A DNA stretch of 64,000 nucleotides from the NCBI RefSeq assembly GCF_963677155.1, contig NZ_OY781884.1, positions 4,026,501 to 4,090,500 of the forward strand. The letters are read 5' to 3'. Made by a program: the position numbers and the translations under genes. The DNA comes from an uncultured Draconibacterium sp. GTDB taxonomy: Bacteria > Bacteroidota > Bacteroidia > Bacteroidales > Prolixibacteraceae. How positions within the stretch are numbered: the first letter of the stretch is position 1; each line of letters starts with the position of its first letter. Under the pieces are notes generated by a model. The model did no database searches and was not told where the DNA came from. It was given only the letters and a program-made list of their open reading frames with translations. This document shows positions 18,972-29,809 of this stretch, one piece after another.

Positions 18972-19171
18972 AAATTAAATGAAGGATTTCTCGATATAAT
19001 TTATACGAAAAAACAGGCTACGTTCCGGTTGGGAAAACACGGGCGTGGTCATTCTTATTTATCAATTGATTAACTCAAAACCTGAAATAAATAGGTAACT
19101 GCTATGTTTAATAAACATCAGCTTTATTCTAAAGTTTTACTCAGGTTTTGGCAAAATAGCAACTTAAATGA

Positions 19172-20386
<1,215 letters not shown>

Positions 20387-20506
20387 AACTAATACCAATA
20401 AATTATGAAAACAAGTGATCCGAATTGTGAAAGTACGGCGGCATGGTCCAAAATGATCCCGACCGGAAAGCACGAAAATTATTGTAAAATCAAAACACAA
20501 AACAAA

Positions 20507-22171
20507 ATGAAGCATCAATTATTAAGAAATCTGTGTGTTTTAGCAGCTGGAGTATTCCTATTTTCTTCCTGTCAGAATGCCGGAACACAAACAACAAATG
20601 ATCCTTATGCAACGCCTGGTTCACATCCGATGGTTGCTAACAGCGAAACAGCACAGGTTTCAACCGAATCGGGAGATGTAATTGGCTATGTACACAAAGG
20701 AGTGTACAACTATAAAGGAATACCTTATGCAAAAGCTGAACGTTTTATGCCTCCACAAAAGCCCGACAAGTGGGAAGGGGTAAGAAGTTCCCGTTCATAT
20801 GGACCTGTTTGTCCTATTGATGTGGCTTCAATGATATTGAACGACGAAATGGAGTTTGCTCAGCAACACAATTTCTGGTTTATGAAGGAAGATGCTTGCC
20901 AGAACCTGAATGTTTGGTCGCCCGGAATTAACGACGGTAAAAAACGTCCGGTAATGGTTTGGCTACATGGTGGTGGATATACAGCCGGTTCGTCGTGCGA
21001 ATTACCAAGTTACGATGGCGAAAACCTGAGCCGAACAGGCGATGTGGTGGTGGTTTCTGTTAATCATCGTTTGAATGTGCTTGGATTTCTGGATCTCTCT
21101 GCGGTAGACGAGAAATATGCCGAATCTGCCAATGTTGGAATGATGGATATTGTAGCTGCTCTTCATTGGGTGCGTGATAATATTGCCAATTTTGGCGGCG
21201 ATCCCGAAAATGTGACCATTTTTGGACAGTCGGGCGGTGGCGGAAAAGTAGCAACTTTAATGTATGCGCCATCTGCAAAAGGATTATTCCATAAAGCCAT
21301 TATGCAAAGTGGTGTGGCGGGGCAATTTGGCTCCAAAGAAGCTACGCAAAAGTTGGGGCTGGCTACTCTTGCTGAACTTGGACTGAAGAAGAGCGAAGTT
21401 GAAAAATTGCAGCAAGTGCCTTACGATGAATTACTGGCGGCAGGTAACCGCGCTATTACTAAGGCCGCCGGTGCCGGATTAGGCCGCCTTGGTTGGGCTC
21501 CTTCGTGCGATGGCACTTTTATTCCTCTGCAACCAGGTGCCCCGGGAGCCGAAGATTGGGCGAAAGATGTTCCACTTATCATCGGTTCCAATAAGGTTGA
21601 ATTCGGAGATTTTACAGCTCCCTCCGGGATGTTGCATGCCGATGAGGCAACGGTTATTGACTATCTAAAAGAGAAATATGGCGATAAAACCGATGCTTAT
21701 GTTGCTGCTTTCAAGAAGGCTTATCCAAATACAAACATGCCTTCGGATATGACCGATGTGGATATCATGTTTCGCCCCATGTTGTTGGAATATGCTCAAC
21801 TTAGGTCGTCATTTACAGGAAATGCACCGGTTTACAATTACGTTTTTAAATGGAATGCGCCACACCTTGACGGAATGTTGAAATCGGCTCATTGCATGGA
21901 AATCGCTTTTGTTTTCAATAACATCGAACGCACCGAGGAATATAATAGCGGATCATCGGAAGCTTATGCTTTGGCTGCTAAAATGAGTAAAACATGGGCT
22001 ACTTTCGCACACACCGGCAATCCAAATAACGATGCTATGCCTGAGTGGGAGCCGTTTACGCCCGACGGTGGCGCCTGTATGTTATTTGATAATCAATCGG
22101 AGTTAGTGCATAATCATGATAAAGAGCTGATCGAAGTGGCTACTTCGGTACCACAACAAAGCTTGTTTTAA
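20507..22171 (+). CDS. Type-B carboxylesterase lipoprotein
   Basis: I choose the ATG at 20507 (554 residues). It is followed directly by a lipoprotein signal (FLFSSC), whereas the ATG at 20405 would add 34 polar residues with no signal character. The carboxylesterase/para-nitrobenzyl esterase fold is shown by YKGIPYA, VWLHGGGYTAGSS for the oxyanion hole, and GQSGGGG with nucleophile Ser242. The catalytic His lies in KSAHCMEIAF. These enzymes hydrolyse a wide range of esters, and relatives occur in Bacteroidota glycan loci beside CE1 enzymes. The protein should be anchored in the outer or inner membrane. A clear terminator follows at 22178, ending the first part of the array. Confidence 0.9.
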   Translation: MKHQLLRNLCVLAAGVFLFSSCQNAGTQTTNDPYATPGSHPMVANSETAQVSTESGDVIGYVHKGVYNYKGIPYAKAERFMPPQKPDKWEGVRSSRSYGPVCPIDVASMILNDEMEFAQQHNFWFMKEDACQNLNVWSPGINDGKKRPVMVWLHGGGYTAGSSCELPSYDGENLSRTGDVVVVSVNHRLNVLGFLDLSAVDEKYAESANVGMMDIVAALHWVRDNIANFGGDPENVTIFGQSGGGGKVATLMYAPSAKGLFHKAIMQSGVAGQFGSKEATQKLGLATLAELGLKKSEVEKLQQVPYDELLAAGNRAITKAAGAGLGRLGWAPSCDGTFIPLQPGAPGAEDWAKDVPLIIGSNKVEFGDFTAPSGMLHADEATVIDYLKEKYGDKTDAYVAAFKKAYPNTNMPSDMTDVDIMFRPMLLEYAQLRSSFTGNAPVYNYVFKWNAPHLDGMLKSAHCMEIAFVFNNIERTEEYNSGSSEAYALAAKMSKTWATFAHTGNPNNDAMPEWEPFTPDGGACMLFDNQSELVHNHDKELIEVATSVPQQSLF

Positions 22172-22177
22172 TTGGAG

Positions 22178-22201
22178 AAAAGGGAAAGTAATTTCCCTTT
22201 T
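22178..22201 (+). terminator. Terminator after the carboxylesterase gene
   Basis: AAAAGGGAAA (22178-22187) and TTTCCCTTTT (22192-22201) form a perfect 10-bp stem with a GTAA loop, followed by CTTATTT. It starts seven bases after the stop codon. Confidence 0.85.
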
Positions 22202-22451
22202 CTTATTTAGCAGAAGATTCGTCTGGGAGATATACATGGCTGTGTATTTACGATAAACAAGAAGCTTTCCTGTTCGATATTGGTGAAGCTTTTACAAAAC
22301 GTATAAAGAAGTTTTTATGTCTCATTTTTTTCTTGTAACAAGAAGATGCTTCCTTTGGAAGTAGTTATTTGTATCTTTGAATACGCTAAAATGAAATCAT
22401 GTATTTACAGCCCATCGATTATTTGAAACCGGGCTATTAAAATTAAACCGA

Positions 22452-23744
22452 ATGAAGAAGCTAACACTACTTTTTGCGCTCTGTATTTTCTTGTTGGGCG
22501 TAACGAATGCCCAAACCACTTCAATAATAAAATCGCACAAATTAGAGGAGATGCCTCCCGAGAGTGCCGGTATTTCTGCCCAGCGATTGGCACGAATTGA
22601 TAAAATGTGTGAAGAAGAAGTTGCCAAAGGAAATCTTCCTGGGATTGTTTCGCTGGTGGCACGTAACGGGAAAATTGTTCATTGGAAAGCCTACGGGGTT
22701 GCCAACGAAGCCGGTGATAAAATGGAACGCGATGCTATTTTTCGAATTGCATCACAATCAAAAGCAATTACTTCAACAGCAGTGATGATGTTGTGGGAAG
22801 AAGGTAAATTTCAGTTGGATGATCCCATCTCGAAATATATTCCAGCGTTTAAAAATCAGCAGGTTCTTACCAATTTTAGGTACAGCGATACCACCTGGAC
22901 CGGAGTTCCTGTAAAAAACGAAATCACCATTCGTCATCTTTTGTCGCATACTTCAGGCATTGGTTACGGTGTAATTGATGGCGATGAACGTTTTAAAATG
23001 CTGTACAAAAAAGCCGGTGTAACCGACCTGTTCTCCACTAAAAATATTACCATTGAAGAAAGTGTAAAGAAGCTTGCCCAATTGCCTTTACACCACGAAC
23101 CAGGAACGCAATTCACATACAGTGAAGGATTGGACGTGTTGGGCTATTTCATCGAGATTGTATCAGGAATGCCCTTCGACAAATACCTAAAAACGCATAT
23201 TTTCGATCCGCTGGGAATGGAAGATACCTGGTTTTATCAACCTGAAAAGAATATCAATCGAGTAGTTGAGGTTCAGACTCCGGTTAACGGCGAATGGCAA
23301 AAATACCCGGTAACTTTTTACGATACCGATTACCCGATTAAAGGCGCTAAAACATTTTTCTCAGGAGGAGCCGGTTTGTCGAGTACGGCAAAAGACTATG
23401 CCATTTTTTTGCAAATGTACCTGAACGGCGGAGAATACAATGGAGTTCGCCTGTTGAGCCGAAAAACGGTTGATGTAATTTTATCGAATCAGATTGGAGA
23501 TATTTGGGGCGATTCAGATACCAAATTTGGTTTGGCCTTTGAGCTGTTAACCGAAAAAGGACAACGCAAAGGAGGTTTAGGAAGCGAGGGTACTTTCAAT
23601 TGGGGTGGTTATTTTAATACTCAGTATTTTGCCGATCCTAAGGAAAACGTGATCGGTATAATTATGAAACAAACACAAGGTCCGGAAAACGATATTACGG
23701 GGTGGAAATTTCGCCAGTTGGTATTTCAAGCCATCGATGATTAG
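22452..23744 (+). CDS. Secreted beta-lactamase-fold serine hydrolase (class C / PBP4*-like family)
   Basis: The 430-residue product has a signal peptide (1-21). The serine hydrolase motif SQSK places nucleophile Ser101 and Lys104. The second motif Tyr-Ser-Glu is at 223-225, where many relatives have Tyr-x-Asn. The family includes esterases and D-amino-acid peptidases as well as beta-lactamases. Position next to six ester or amide hydrolases favours an esterase role over drug resistance, but this is inference. It has its own 280-bp upstream gap with a terminator in front, so it is probably transcribed separately. Confidence 0.88.
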   Translation: MKKLTLLFALCIFLLGVTNAQTTSIIKSHKLEEMPPESAGISAQRLARIDKMCEEEVAKGNLPGIVSLVARNGKIVHWKAYGVANEAGDKMERDAIFRIASQSKAITSTAVMMLWEEGKFQLDDPISKYIPAFKNQQVLTNFRYSDTTWTGVPVKNEITIRHLLSHTSGIGYGVIDGDERFKMLYKKAGVTDLFSTKNITIEESVKKLAQLPLHHEPGTQFTYSEGLDVLGYFIEIVSGMPFDKYLKTHIFDPLGMEDTWFYQPEKNINRVVEVQTPVNGEWQKYPVTFYDTDYPIKGAKTFFSGGAGLSSTAKDYAIFLQMYLNGGEYNGVRLLSRKTVDVILSNQIGDIWGDSDTKFGLAFELLTEKGQRKGGLGSEGTFNWGGYFNTQYFADPKENVIGIIMKQTQGPENDITGWKFRQLVFQAIDD

Positions 23745-23768
23745 TGATTGTAAAAAGGAAAGATATAA

Positions 23769-23796
23769 AAAAGCCTCGCAAATTTGCGAGGCTTTT
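23769..23796. terminator. Bidirectional terminator between serine hydrolase and dps
   Basis: A perfect 28-base palindrome: AAAAGCCTCGCAAA followed by TTTGCGAGGCTTTT. It has A- and T-runs at the two ends and lies between convergent genes. Confidence 0.92.
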
Positions 23797-23817
23797 CTGT
23801 TAGCTCATTTTCGATTT

Positions 23818-24264
23818 TTATGCCAGGAACGACTCCAACATCCAGATTTCTTTTTCGGTATGTCCAATCCAGTCACTCATCATAGCGGCAGTAGCTTCGT
23901 CGTTATTTTCTCCGGCAACTTCAAGAATTTCATTAAAGCTTTCTTGAAAATAACGTTGGCTTTTCAGTACACTTTCAACAGCTGGTTTGGCCTCCGAAAC
24001 GTTAGCAACCACATCTAATTTGGCAGTTTTTGTATAGTCCTCGAAAGTATGCAGTGGCTGACCTCCCAACATTAGAATACGCTCTGCGATTTCATCTACA
24101 ACTTCGGCTGCCTGGTTGTAATACTCTTCAAAACGTGCGTGTAATGCAAAGAAGAATTGTCCTTTAATATTCCAGTGTAACCCGCGCAGGTTTTGGTAAT
24201 GAATTTGGTAATCTGCTAATAACTGATTTAATTTCTCTACTGTAATTTGATCTTTTGCTTTCAT
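23818..24264 (-). CDS. dps: Dps-type ferritin-like DNA-protection protein
   Basis: The 148-residue protein is a Dps. It oxidises and stores iron with hydrogen peroxide and shields DNA under stress. The ferroxidase set His30, His42, Asp57 and Glu61 has the same spacing (12, 15, 4) as in E. coli Dps, within NLRGLHWNIKG, FALHARFEEYY and DEIAERI. The C-terminus (HTEKEIWMLESFLA) is also family-typical. It is divergent from oxyR with about 100 bases between, and a -7 box TATCTTTG lies at 24309-24316, so peroxide control by OxyR is likely. Confidence 0.95.
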   Translation of the reverse strand: MKAKDQITVEKLNQLLADYQIHYQNLRGLHWNIKGQFFFALHARFEEYYNQAAEVVDEIAERILMLGGQPLHTFEDYTKTAKLDVVANVSEAKPAVESVLKSQRYFQESFNEILEVAGENNDEATAAMMSDWIGHTEKEIWMLESFLA

Positions 24265-24308
24265 AATATGTAAATTTTAAATTATTAATTTCTTTTCTTT
24301 CAACACTT

Positions 24309-24316
24309 CAAAGATA
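24309..24316 (-). promoter_or_regulatory. -7 box of dps
   Basis: Read on the minus strand the sequence is TATCTTTG, an exact TAnnTTTG match, 45 bases before the dps ATG. No good -33 element is visible upstream, which would fit a promoter needing an activator such as OxyR. Confidence 0.5.
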
Positions 24317-24366
24317 GTATTAGTAGTATTTATTATATTTATATGTGTATTATAAATACTTATGTA

Positions 24367-25308
24367 ATGAATATCGTACAACTGGAATATCTGAAAGAAA
24401 TATATGTATGTGGTTCGTTTTCGGTGGCTGCCGACAGGTTGGGGCTTACACAGCCTGCATTAAGTCTGCAGATTCAGAAACTGGAAGAAGAGTTGGAATT
24501 TAAATTGATAGATCGTACCAAACGACCTTTTCAATTTACTGATGAAGGGAAGGTTTTTTACGAGAAGTCGCTGGAAATTTTAAAGCAGATTGAAGCGTTA
24601 AAACAAATTTCCATAAACATTAGCGAAGAGGTTAGCGGGAAGGTAAGAGTTGGAGTTATTCCTACTTTGGCGCCTTATCTGGTTCCGCTTTTTATTCAGC
24701 AATTGGCAAAAGACTATCCGGCTTTGCAGCTGGAAATATACGAGCTTAAAACCGAAGTCATTATTAATGAGATAAAAATGGGGGATATTGATTGTGGTAT
24801 CATTTCTACGCCTGTTTCGGCAACAAATATTTCCGTAACTCCTCTGTTTTACGAACGGTTTTATGCCTACTTATCTGAAGATCATCCTTTGTTTGATGAG
24901 GATTCTATCGATATTAAATCAATTCAGCAGGAAGATATCTGGTACCTTGAAGAGGGGAATTGTTTTCAGAACCAGGTGAATTCGATTTGTCAATTGAATC
25001 CGCAAAAGAAAAATAAACACCAATTGGTTTATCATAGTAACTCCATTGAATCGTTGCGGCGCATTGTTGAGCATAAAAGAGGGCTGACTTTTATTCCGGA
25101 ATTGGCGACCATTAATATTCCTGCCGAGCAGGAAGAGCTGATCAAAGAAATTGTGCCAAATGAGCCGGTTCGCGAAATAAGCCTTATAACTGCCAAACGA
25201 TTTGCCAAAGAACGGCAGGTTAATGCTTTACAGGAGGTTATAAAAAGCAGTATTCCGGCCCGTATGGTTAAAAAACCACAAGAGGGAATTGTGGACACGC
25301 GCTTATAA
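24367..25308 (+). CDS. oxyR: LysR-type peroxide sensor OxyR
   Basis: The start at 24367 gives 313 residues, and the N-terminal helix-turn-helix (AADRLGLTQPALSLQIQKLE) then begins about 20 residues in. The ATG at 24343 is upstream but adds only eight odd residues. With the chosen start the two cysteines in GNCFQNQVNSIC are Cys199 and Cys208, the same numbers and spacing as the redox pair of E. coli OxyR. The substrate-binding domain is complete. The protein senses hydrogen peroxide by forming a disulfide and activates defence genes; dps diverges from it. It likely controls dps and itself. Confidence 0.95.
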   Translation: MNIVQLEYLKEIYVCGSFSVAADRLGLTQPALSLQIQKLEEELEFKLIDRTKRPFQFTDEGKVFYEKSLEILKQIEALKQISINISEEVSGKVRVGVIPTLAPYLVPLFIQQLAKDYPALQLEIYELKTEVIINEIKMGDIDCGIISTPVSATNISVTPLFYERFYAYLSEDHPLFDEDSIDIKSIQQEDIWYLEEGNCFQNQVNSICQLNPQKKNKHQLVYHSNSIESLRRIVEHKRGLTFIPELATINIPAEQEELIKEIVPNEPVREISLITAKRFAKERQVNALQEVIKSSIPARMVKKPQEGIVDTRL

Positions 25309-25407
25309 AATGTAATGATAGAAGGTGGTAGTAAATCCCCAATAATTGGGATTGATTTGTGTTATATTGAAGGCTTTCTTTGTAGTATTAAAAAGAAAGT
25401 TCAGAAA

Positions 25408-25755
25408 ATGGAAATACTTATAGAGACTCAAAATGGAATGATTTTTAAATGCCCCAAATGCGATGCTTTGCATGTTGAATACAAAAATCTGAATTTTAAT
25501 TTTAAGGAAAAGGACTTCTGGAAGTTTGCCGATTATATTAAGAATCTGGATGGCGAAGAATGGGTGAGACGGAACAGATCGTCGAACTTTAAACGTAAAA
25601 TAATTATACCAGTTGGTAGCCAGATTTTTAATGTTTTGCTAAATGCCGAGGAGTTGCAAGAGTTAAAACACCTGGTAAATTTTGAAAAAGATACAACCCT
25701 TTTTCAGCAAACCATGCAAGTGAGAGGTCTGGAGTTTACTTCGCATTTAAATTAA
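25408..25755 (+). CDS. Small zinc-ribbon-like protein of unknown function (DUF6686-like)
   Basis: I choose the ATG at 25408 (115 residues, MEILIETQNG). An earlier ATG at 25315 would add 31 residues of poor quality. The protein has a CPKC motif near residue 14, then a mixed alpha/beta region with NFKEKDFWKFADYIKNLD and a closing IIPVGSQIFNVLLNAEEL. It resembles a small protein family common in Bacteroidota that I associate with DUF6686. Only one CxxC is present, so metal binding would need a partner or a dimer. It follows oxyR by 99 bases and may share its transcript. No function is known to me. Confidence 0.65.
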   Translation: MEILIETQNGMIFKCPKCDALHVEYKNLNFNFKEKDFWKFADYIKNLDGEEWVRRNRSSNFKRKIIIPVGSQIFNVLLNAEELQELKHLVNFEKDTTLFQQTMQVRGLEFTSHLN

Positions 25756-25799
25756 AATGCAGCCGCTTTATTTTTGCGTAGTTACGGTTTTGGCTTGTC

Positions 25800-26585
25800 C
25801 TATTTCTCTTTGGCATAAGTATACCAATACAAAGTGCCTACAAAAAAGCCCCCGCCAACAATGTTTCCAAGTGTTGCCGGAATCAGGTTTTTTACCACAA
25901 AAGTTGCCCAGCTAATATCAGCACCTTCGAAAATTGCCAGTGGAATAAAAAACATATTGGCAATGCTGTGCTCAAACCCCATGGTAACAAAAGCCATAAC
26001 CGGCCACCAGATGCCCAAAATCTTTCCGCTTGTATGTTGTGCGGACATGCCCATCCAAAGTGCCAGACAAACCAACCAGTTAGCGCCTATACCTTTTAAG
26101 AATGTAGTGAAAAACGGATTAGAGGTTTTCCCGACGGCGATTTTTTCGACCATGTTTGCCCAGGGCTCAGCGTGTACCAAATGAGTGAGGTGCACCAGAA
26201 AATAAGCTACGAACACAGCCCCAACAAAATTACCTATATAAACCAACGACCAGTTGCGAAGCGGAGCAGTCCAGCGTTGTTTGCCTTCCAATACATTGGG
26301 CATAAAATAAGCATTGTTGCCGGTAAAAAGTTCGGCTCCGGCCATAACTACTATCATCAGTCCAACGGGGAACATGGCTCCCATAAGAAACTTCGGAATT
26401 CCCGGATTTTCAGCGCCAATACCGGGCACACCACCACCAACTAAAATGGCCAGCAGTCCGCCAAAAGCAATGTAAGCTCCAGCCAAAAATGCCAATGTCA
26501 GTATTTTTTTTGCTGAATAATTGTCTTTTGCAATAGCCAGCTTCCCGGCCTCTTTAATTATTTCTTTTGGTGAATATAAACTCAT
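25800..26585 (-). CDS. focA: Formate/nitrite transporter family protein (FocA)
   Basis: The 261-residue inner-membrane protein has the six-helix pattern of the FNT family with AGAELFTGNNA and GFEHSIANMFF, hallmarks of the pentameric formate channel. The ATG at 26585 is preferred and is preceded by AAGAAAG. A TTG at 26600 would add five residues. It lies 27 bases after pflA and in the same direction, so it exports or re-imports formate made by PflB during fermentation. The order pflB-pflA-focA differs from the E. coli focA-pflB order. Confidence 0.93.
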   Translation of the reverse strand: MSLYSPKEIIKEAGKLAIAKDNYSAKKILTLAFLAGAYIAFGGLLAILVGGGVPGIGAENPGIPKFLMGAMFPVGLMIVVMAGAELFTGNNAYFMPNVLEGKQRWTAPLRNWSLVYIGNFVGAVFVAYFLVHLTHLVHAEPWANMVEKIAVGKTSNPFFTTFLKGIGANWLVCLALWMGMSAQHTSGKILGIWWPVMAFVTMGFEHSIANMFFIPLAIFEGADISWATFVVKNLIPATLGNIVGGGFFVGTLYWYTYAKEK

Positions 26586-26612
26586 GTTCTTTCTTGTCAA
26601 TTAAGCTTTTTC

Positions 26613-27362
26613 TTACTTCACAATTACATCTTTAAAATGCGGTTTTAGCATTTCAAAAGCACGGTTGATTTGTTCGGGAGTATTTTCATTTACATCCTTA
26701 AACTGATAGTCCATTCCCAGCGATTCCCATTTGTAGGTACCTAGTTTGTGGTAGGGGAGTATTTCAAATTTCTCCAGGTAAGTGTTTCCTGAAAACGCTT
26801 TTATTAACCAGTTTAATGCTTCCTCGCTGTCGGTGTAGCCCGGAACCAGCACATAACGGAGCCAGTATGGTTTTTTATTTTGCTCACGAAGTCGAATGTT
26901 CTCCAGTAAACGGCTCAGTCCTTTTGCTCCTGTAATCGTTTTAAAACCTTCTTCAGTTGTGGCTTTCACATCAAACATTATCAGGTCAGCCAGCTCCGAG
27001 ATTAAATGTTTTGCTTCTGGTGTGCGTATCAATCCGTTGGTGTCGATATTGGTGTGAATTCCCTCTTTTCTCAACGCCTCGAAAAAGGGAATCAGTGCTT
27101 TACTTTGGAACATCGGTTCTCCACCCGAAACGGTAACTCCACCATCATCGCCAAAGTACGTTTTCATATTTCCGGCACGTTTTACCAAACTCTCGATTTC
27201 GGTTGGTGTTCCGCCTTTGGGCGTAATGGTATCCGCATTCTGGCAATATTTACATTGCAGATTGCAGCCCTGTAAAAACACGACCAAACGAATTCCCGGG
27301 CCATCGTGTGTGCCAAACGATTCGATGGAATGTACGATTAATTTATTTTCAGTTGAAGACAT
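26613..27362 (-). CDS. pflA: Pyruvate formate-lyase activating enzyme
   Basis: This 249-residue radical SAM enzyme has the iron-sulfur motif CNLQCKYC near residue 33, then GGVTVSGGEPMFQ for SAM binding, as in PflA. It makes the glycyl radical on PflB under anaerobic conditions. The ATG at 27362 is preferred over a GTG at 27374. It follows pflB by 68 bases, with a hairpin terminator in the gap, so its level may be kept below that of PflB. Downstream focA is 27 bases away. Confidence 0.95.
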   Translation of the reverse strand: MSSTENKLIVHSIESFGTHDGPGIRLVVFLQGCNLQCKYCQNADTITPKGGTPTEIESLVKRAGNMKTYFGDDGGVTVSGGEPMFQSKALIPFFEALRKEGIHTNIDTNGLIRTPEAKHLISELADLIMFDVKATTEEGFKTITGAKGLSRLLENIRLREQNKKPYWLRYVLVPGYTDSEEALNWLIKAFSGNTYLEKFEILPYHKLGTYKWESLGMDYQFKDVNENTPEQINRAFEMLKPHFKDVIVK

Positions 27363-27379
27363 ACTGTTTAACACAAAAA

Positions 27380-27408
27380 CATGCCAACCAGTTTATCCGG
27401 TCGGCATG
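27380..27408 (-). terminator. Terminator/attenuator between pflB and pflA
   Basis: On the minus strand CATGCCGACC (10 bases) pairs with GGTTGGCATG with one G-U pair, loop GGATAAACT-like, and is followed by TTTTTGTG. It lies 22 bases past the pflB stop. Partial read-through would give much pflB and less pflA/focA transcript. Confidence 0.8.
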
Positions 27409-27430
27409 CAAAAGTAGTATTTATGTAGAT

Positions 27431-29659
27431 TTACATTGTTTCGTGGAACGATCGCGTAAGCACTTCCTGCTGTTGTTCGCGTGTTAAACGAACAAAGTTT
27501 ACGGCGTACCCTGATACCCGGATCGTTAACTGTGGGTGATCTTCAGGATGCTCCATGGCATGAAGAAGCGTGTCGCGGTCAAGCACATTCACATTCAGGT
27601 GTTGTGCGTTGCAACCAAAATAACCATCAAGTGTACGAACCAGGTTCTCAATGCGCATTTCAGGAGTTGCTCCCAACGATTTAGGCACAACCGACAGCGT
27701 ATTTGAAATACCATCTTTCGAATCTTTATAATCGATTTTTGCCACTGAGTTTAACGACGCGATTACTCCGTGTGTATCGCGGCCGTGCATAGGGTTGGCA
27801 CCAGGAGCAAAAGGAACTCCTTTGGCACGTCCGTCGGGAGTGGCTCCGGTTTTTTTCCCGTAAACTACATTCGATGTAATAGTAAGTACCGACATGGTTG
27901 GCATGGCATTTTTGTATACCGGAAGTTTTTCCAGCTCCATATTAAAATGCTCCACGACATCGCGTGCAATGTGGTCAACACGGTCGTCGTCGTTTCCATA
28001 TTTAGGGAAATCGCCTTCAATCTGAAAATCAACTGTAAGTCCATTTTCATCGCGAATTGGTTTTACTTTAGCGTGTTTTATAGCTGAAAGCGAGTCGGCA
28101 ACAATCGACAATCCGGCAATACCATAGGCAATATTTATTTTCGGATTGGTATCGATAAGTGCCATTTGAGCTTTTTCGTAGTAGTATTTGTCGTGCATGT
28201 AATGAATGATGTTCATCGCTTCGTTGTATACACGCGCTACTTCTTTCATGGTGGTTTTAAAGTTGGCAATTACCTTGTCGTAATCCAGGTATTCGTCTTC
28301 CAAAAACGGAACGCCATCAACCATTTGTGTTCCGGTATTTTCGCAGCGGCCGCTGTTAACTGCCAGCAGCAGTGTTTTTGCCAGGTTGGTACGTGCGCCA
28401 AAAAACTGGATGTGTTTTCCCAGTTCCTGCATCGATACACAACATGCAATTCCGTAGTCGTCGCAGTTTGAGCTGGTACGCATCAAATCGTCGTTTTCGT
28501 ACTGAATTGATGAGGTTTCGATAGATACTTTGGCACAGTAATCTTTAAAACCTTTTGGCAGGTTTTTCGACCAAAGAATGGTAATATTTGGCTCGGGCGA
28601 TGGTCCAAGGTTGTAAAGTGTGTTCAGGAAACGGAACGAAGTTTTAGTTACTTTGCTACGTCCGTCAATCAGTAATCCGCCAATACTCTCGGTTACCCAG
28701 GTTGGGTCGCCGGCAAAAATCTGGTCATACGCTTCCATACGCAGATGGCGAACCATGCGTAGTTTCATTACAAACTGGTCGATGTATTCCTGTGCGTCGG
28801 TTTCGGTAATTTTACCGTCCTGAATATCTTTTTCAATAAAAATATCGAGGAAAGAAGAAACGCTACCCAGCGACATTGCTGCACCGTCTTGTTCTTTTAC
28901 CGCAGCAAGGTAAGCCATATAAGTCCACTGAACGGCTTCGCGTGCATTTTGTGCCGGGCGCGAAAGATCCAAGCCATAAATGGTTCCCATTTCAATCATG
29001 TCGCTCAACGCACGGATTTGCTCCGAAACTTCTTCGCGCAAACGAATGGTAGCATCAGTCATCGGACCGGTGATTTTTTGCAGGTCTTCTTTTTTTGCCT
29101 CAATCAAACGGTTGATCCCGTACAAGGCCACACGGCGGTAATCGCCAATAATTCGTCCGCGGGCATAATTGTCAGGCAGACCTGTGAGGAAACCCAGTGA
29201 GCGGAATTTTCTGATCTCATCAGTATAAGCATCAAAAACACCATCGTTGTGGGTTTTGGTGTACTTACTGAAACTTTCGTGAACGACAGGATTTGGTTTT
29301 AATCCGTGTTCCGATAAAGCCTTTTTCACCACGTTGTAACCTCCATAAGGTTTCATGGCACGTTTTAGCAATTTGTCGGTTTGTAAGCCAACAATAACTT
29401 CGCTTTCCTTATCGATATAACCGGCTTCAAAAGCTGTCATTCCTGAAACTACATTAACATTTACATCGCGTAACCCATTGTTTTGACGCTCTTCTTTAAG
29501 GGCTTCTTTGCATAAATCCCATAACTTGCTGGTGCGTGCTGTTGGCCCTTCCAGAAATTTGTGATCGCCGGTATACGGGGTGATATTTAAAGTTACAAAA
29601 TCTTTCACTTCAATGGCTTTACACCATCGTCCTGTTTTGAAAGTGTTTTCTAAATCCAT
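27431..29659 (-). CDS. pflB: Pyruvate formate-lyase (formate C-acetyltransferase)
   Basis: The 742-residue enzyme splits pyruvate with CoA into acetyl-CoA and formate without oxygen. The catalytic pair Cys406-Cys407 lies in GIACCVSMQ. The glycyl radical site is Gly717 in RVSGYAV, 29 residues from the end, as in the family. Length agrees with E. coli PflB (about 760). It heads the pflB-pflA-focA unit. A TACTTTTG box lies 50 bases upstream of the ATG. The presence of the whole unit indicates mixed-acid fermentation. Confidence 0.97.
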   Translation of the reverse strand: MDLENTFKTGRWCKAIEVKDFVTLNITPYTGDHKFLEGPTARTSKLWDLCKEALKEERQNNGLRDVNVNVVSGMTAFEAGYIDKESEVIVGLQTDKLLKRAMKPYGGYNVVKKALSEHGLKPNPVVHESFSKYTKTHNDGVFDAYTDEIRKFRSLGFLTGLPDNYARGRIIGDYRRVALYGINRLIEAKKEDLQKITGPMTDATIRLREEVSEQIRALSDMIEMGTIYGLDLSRPAQNAREAVQWTYMAYLAAVKEQDGAAMSLGSVSSFLDIFIEKDIQDGKITETDAQEYIDQFVMKLRMVRHLRMEAYDQIFAGDPTWVTESIGGLLIDGRSKVTKTSFRFLNTLYNLGPSPEPNITILWSKNLPKGFKDYCAKVSIETSSIQYENDDLMRTSSNCDDYGIACCVSMQELGKHIQFFGARTNLAKTLLLAVNSGRCENTGTQMVDGVPFLEDEYLDYDKVIANFKTTMKEVARVYNEAMNIIHYMHDKYYYEKAQMALIDTNPKINIAYGIAGLSIVADSLSAIKHAKVKPIRDENGLTVDFQIEGDFPKYGNDDDRVDHIARDVVEHFNMELEKLPVYKNAMPTMSVLTITSNVVYGKKTGATPDGRAKGVPFAPGANPMHGRDTHGVIASLNSVAKIDYKDSKDGISNTLSVVPKSLGATPEMRIENLVRTLDGYFGCNAQHLNVNVLDRDTLLHAMEHPEDHPQLTIRVSGYAVNFVRLTREQQQEVLTRSFHETM

Positions 29660-29708
29660 AAACTAATTACCTTTTTCTAAATAAACTCTTACTAAACCAA
29701 TTTGTTTG

Positions 29709-29716
29709 CAAAAGTA
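29709..29716 (-). promoter_or_regulatory. -7 box of pflB
   Basis: Read on the minus strand it is TACTTTTG, an exact TAnnTTTG match, 49 bases before the pflB ATG. A -33 element is not evident, so an activator may be needed. Confidence 0.45.
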
Positions 29717-29809
29717 GTTCTAAATAACATTTCTTAAAATCACTATTTATAGGGATTTTATTTAAACTTAAAAAACAATTAATTTGTATTGATTGAAAAT
29801 TGAATAAAA

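Noticed and set aside
22452-23744. Beta-lactamase conferring antibiotic resistance
   Set aside because: The fold is shared with many esterases and peptidases, and the neighbours are esterases; no resistance-specific motif is visible.
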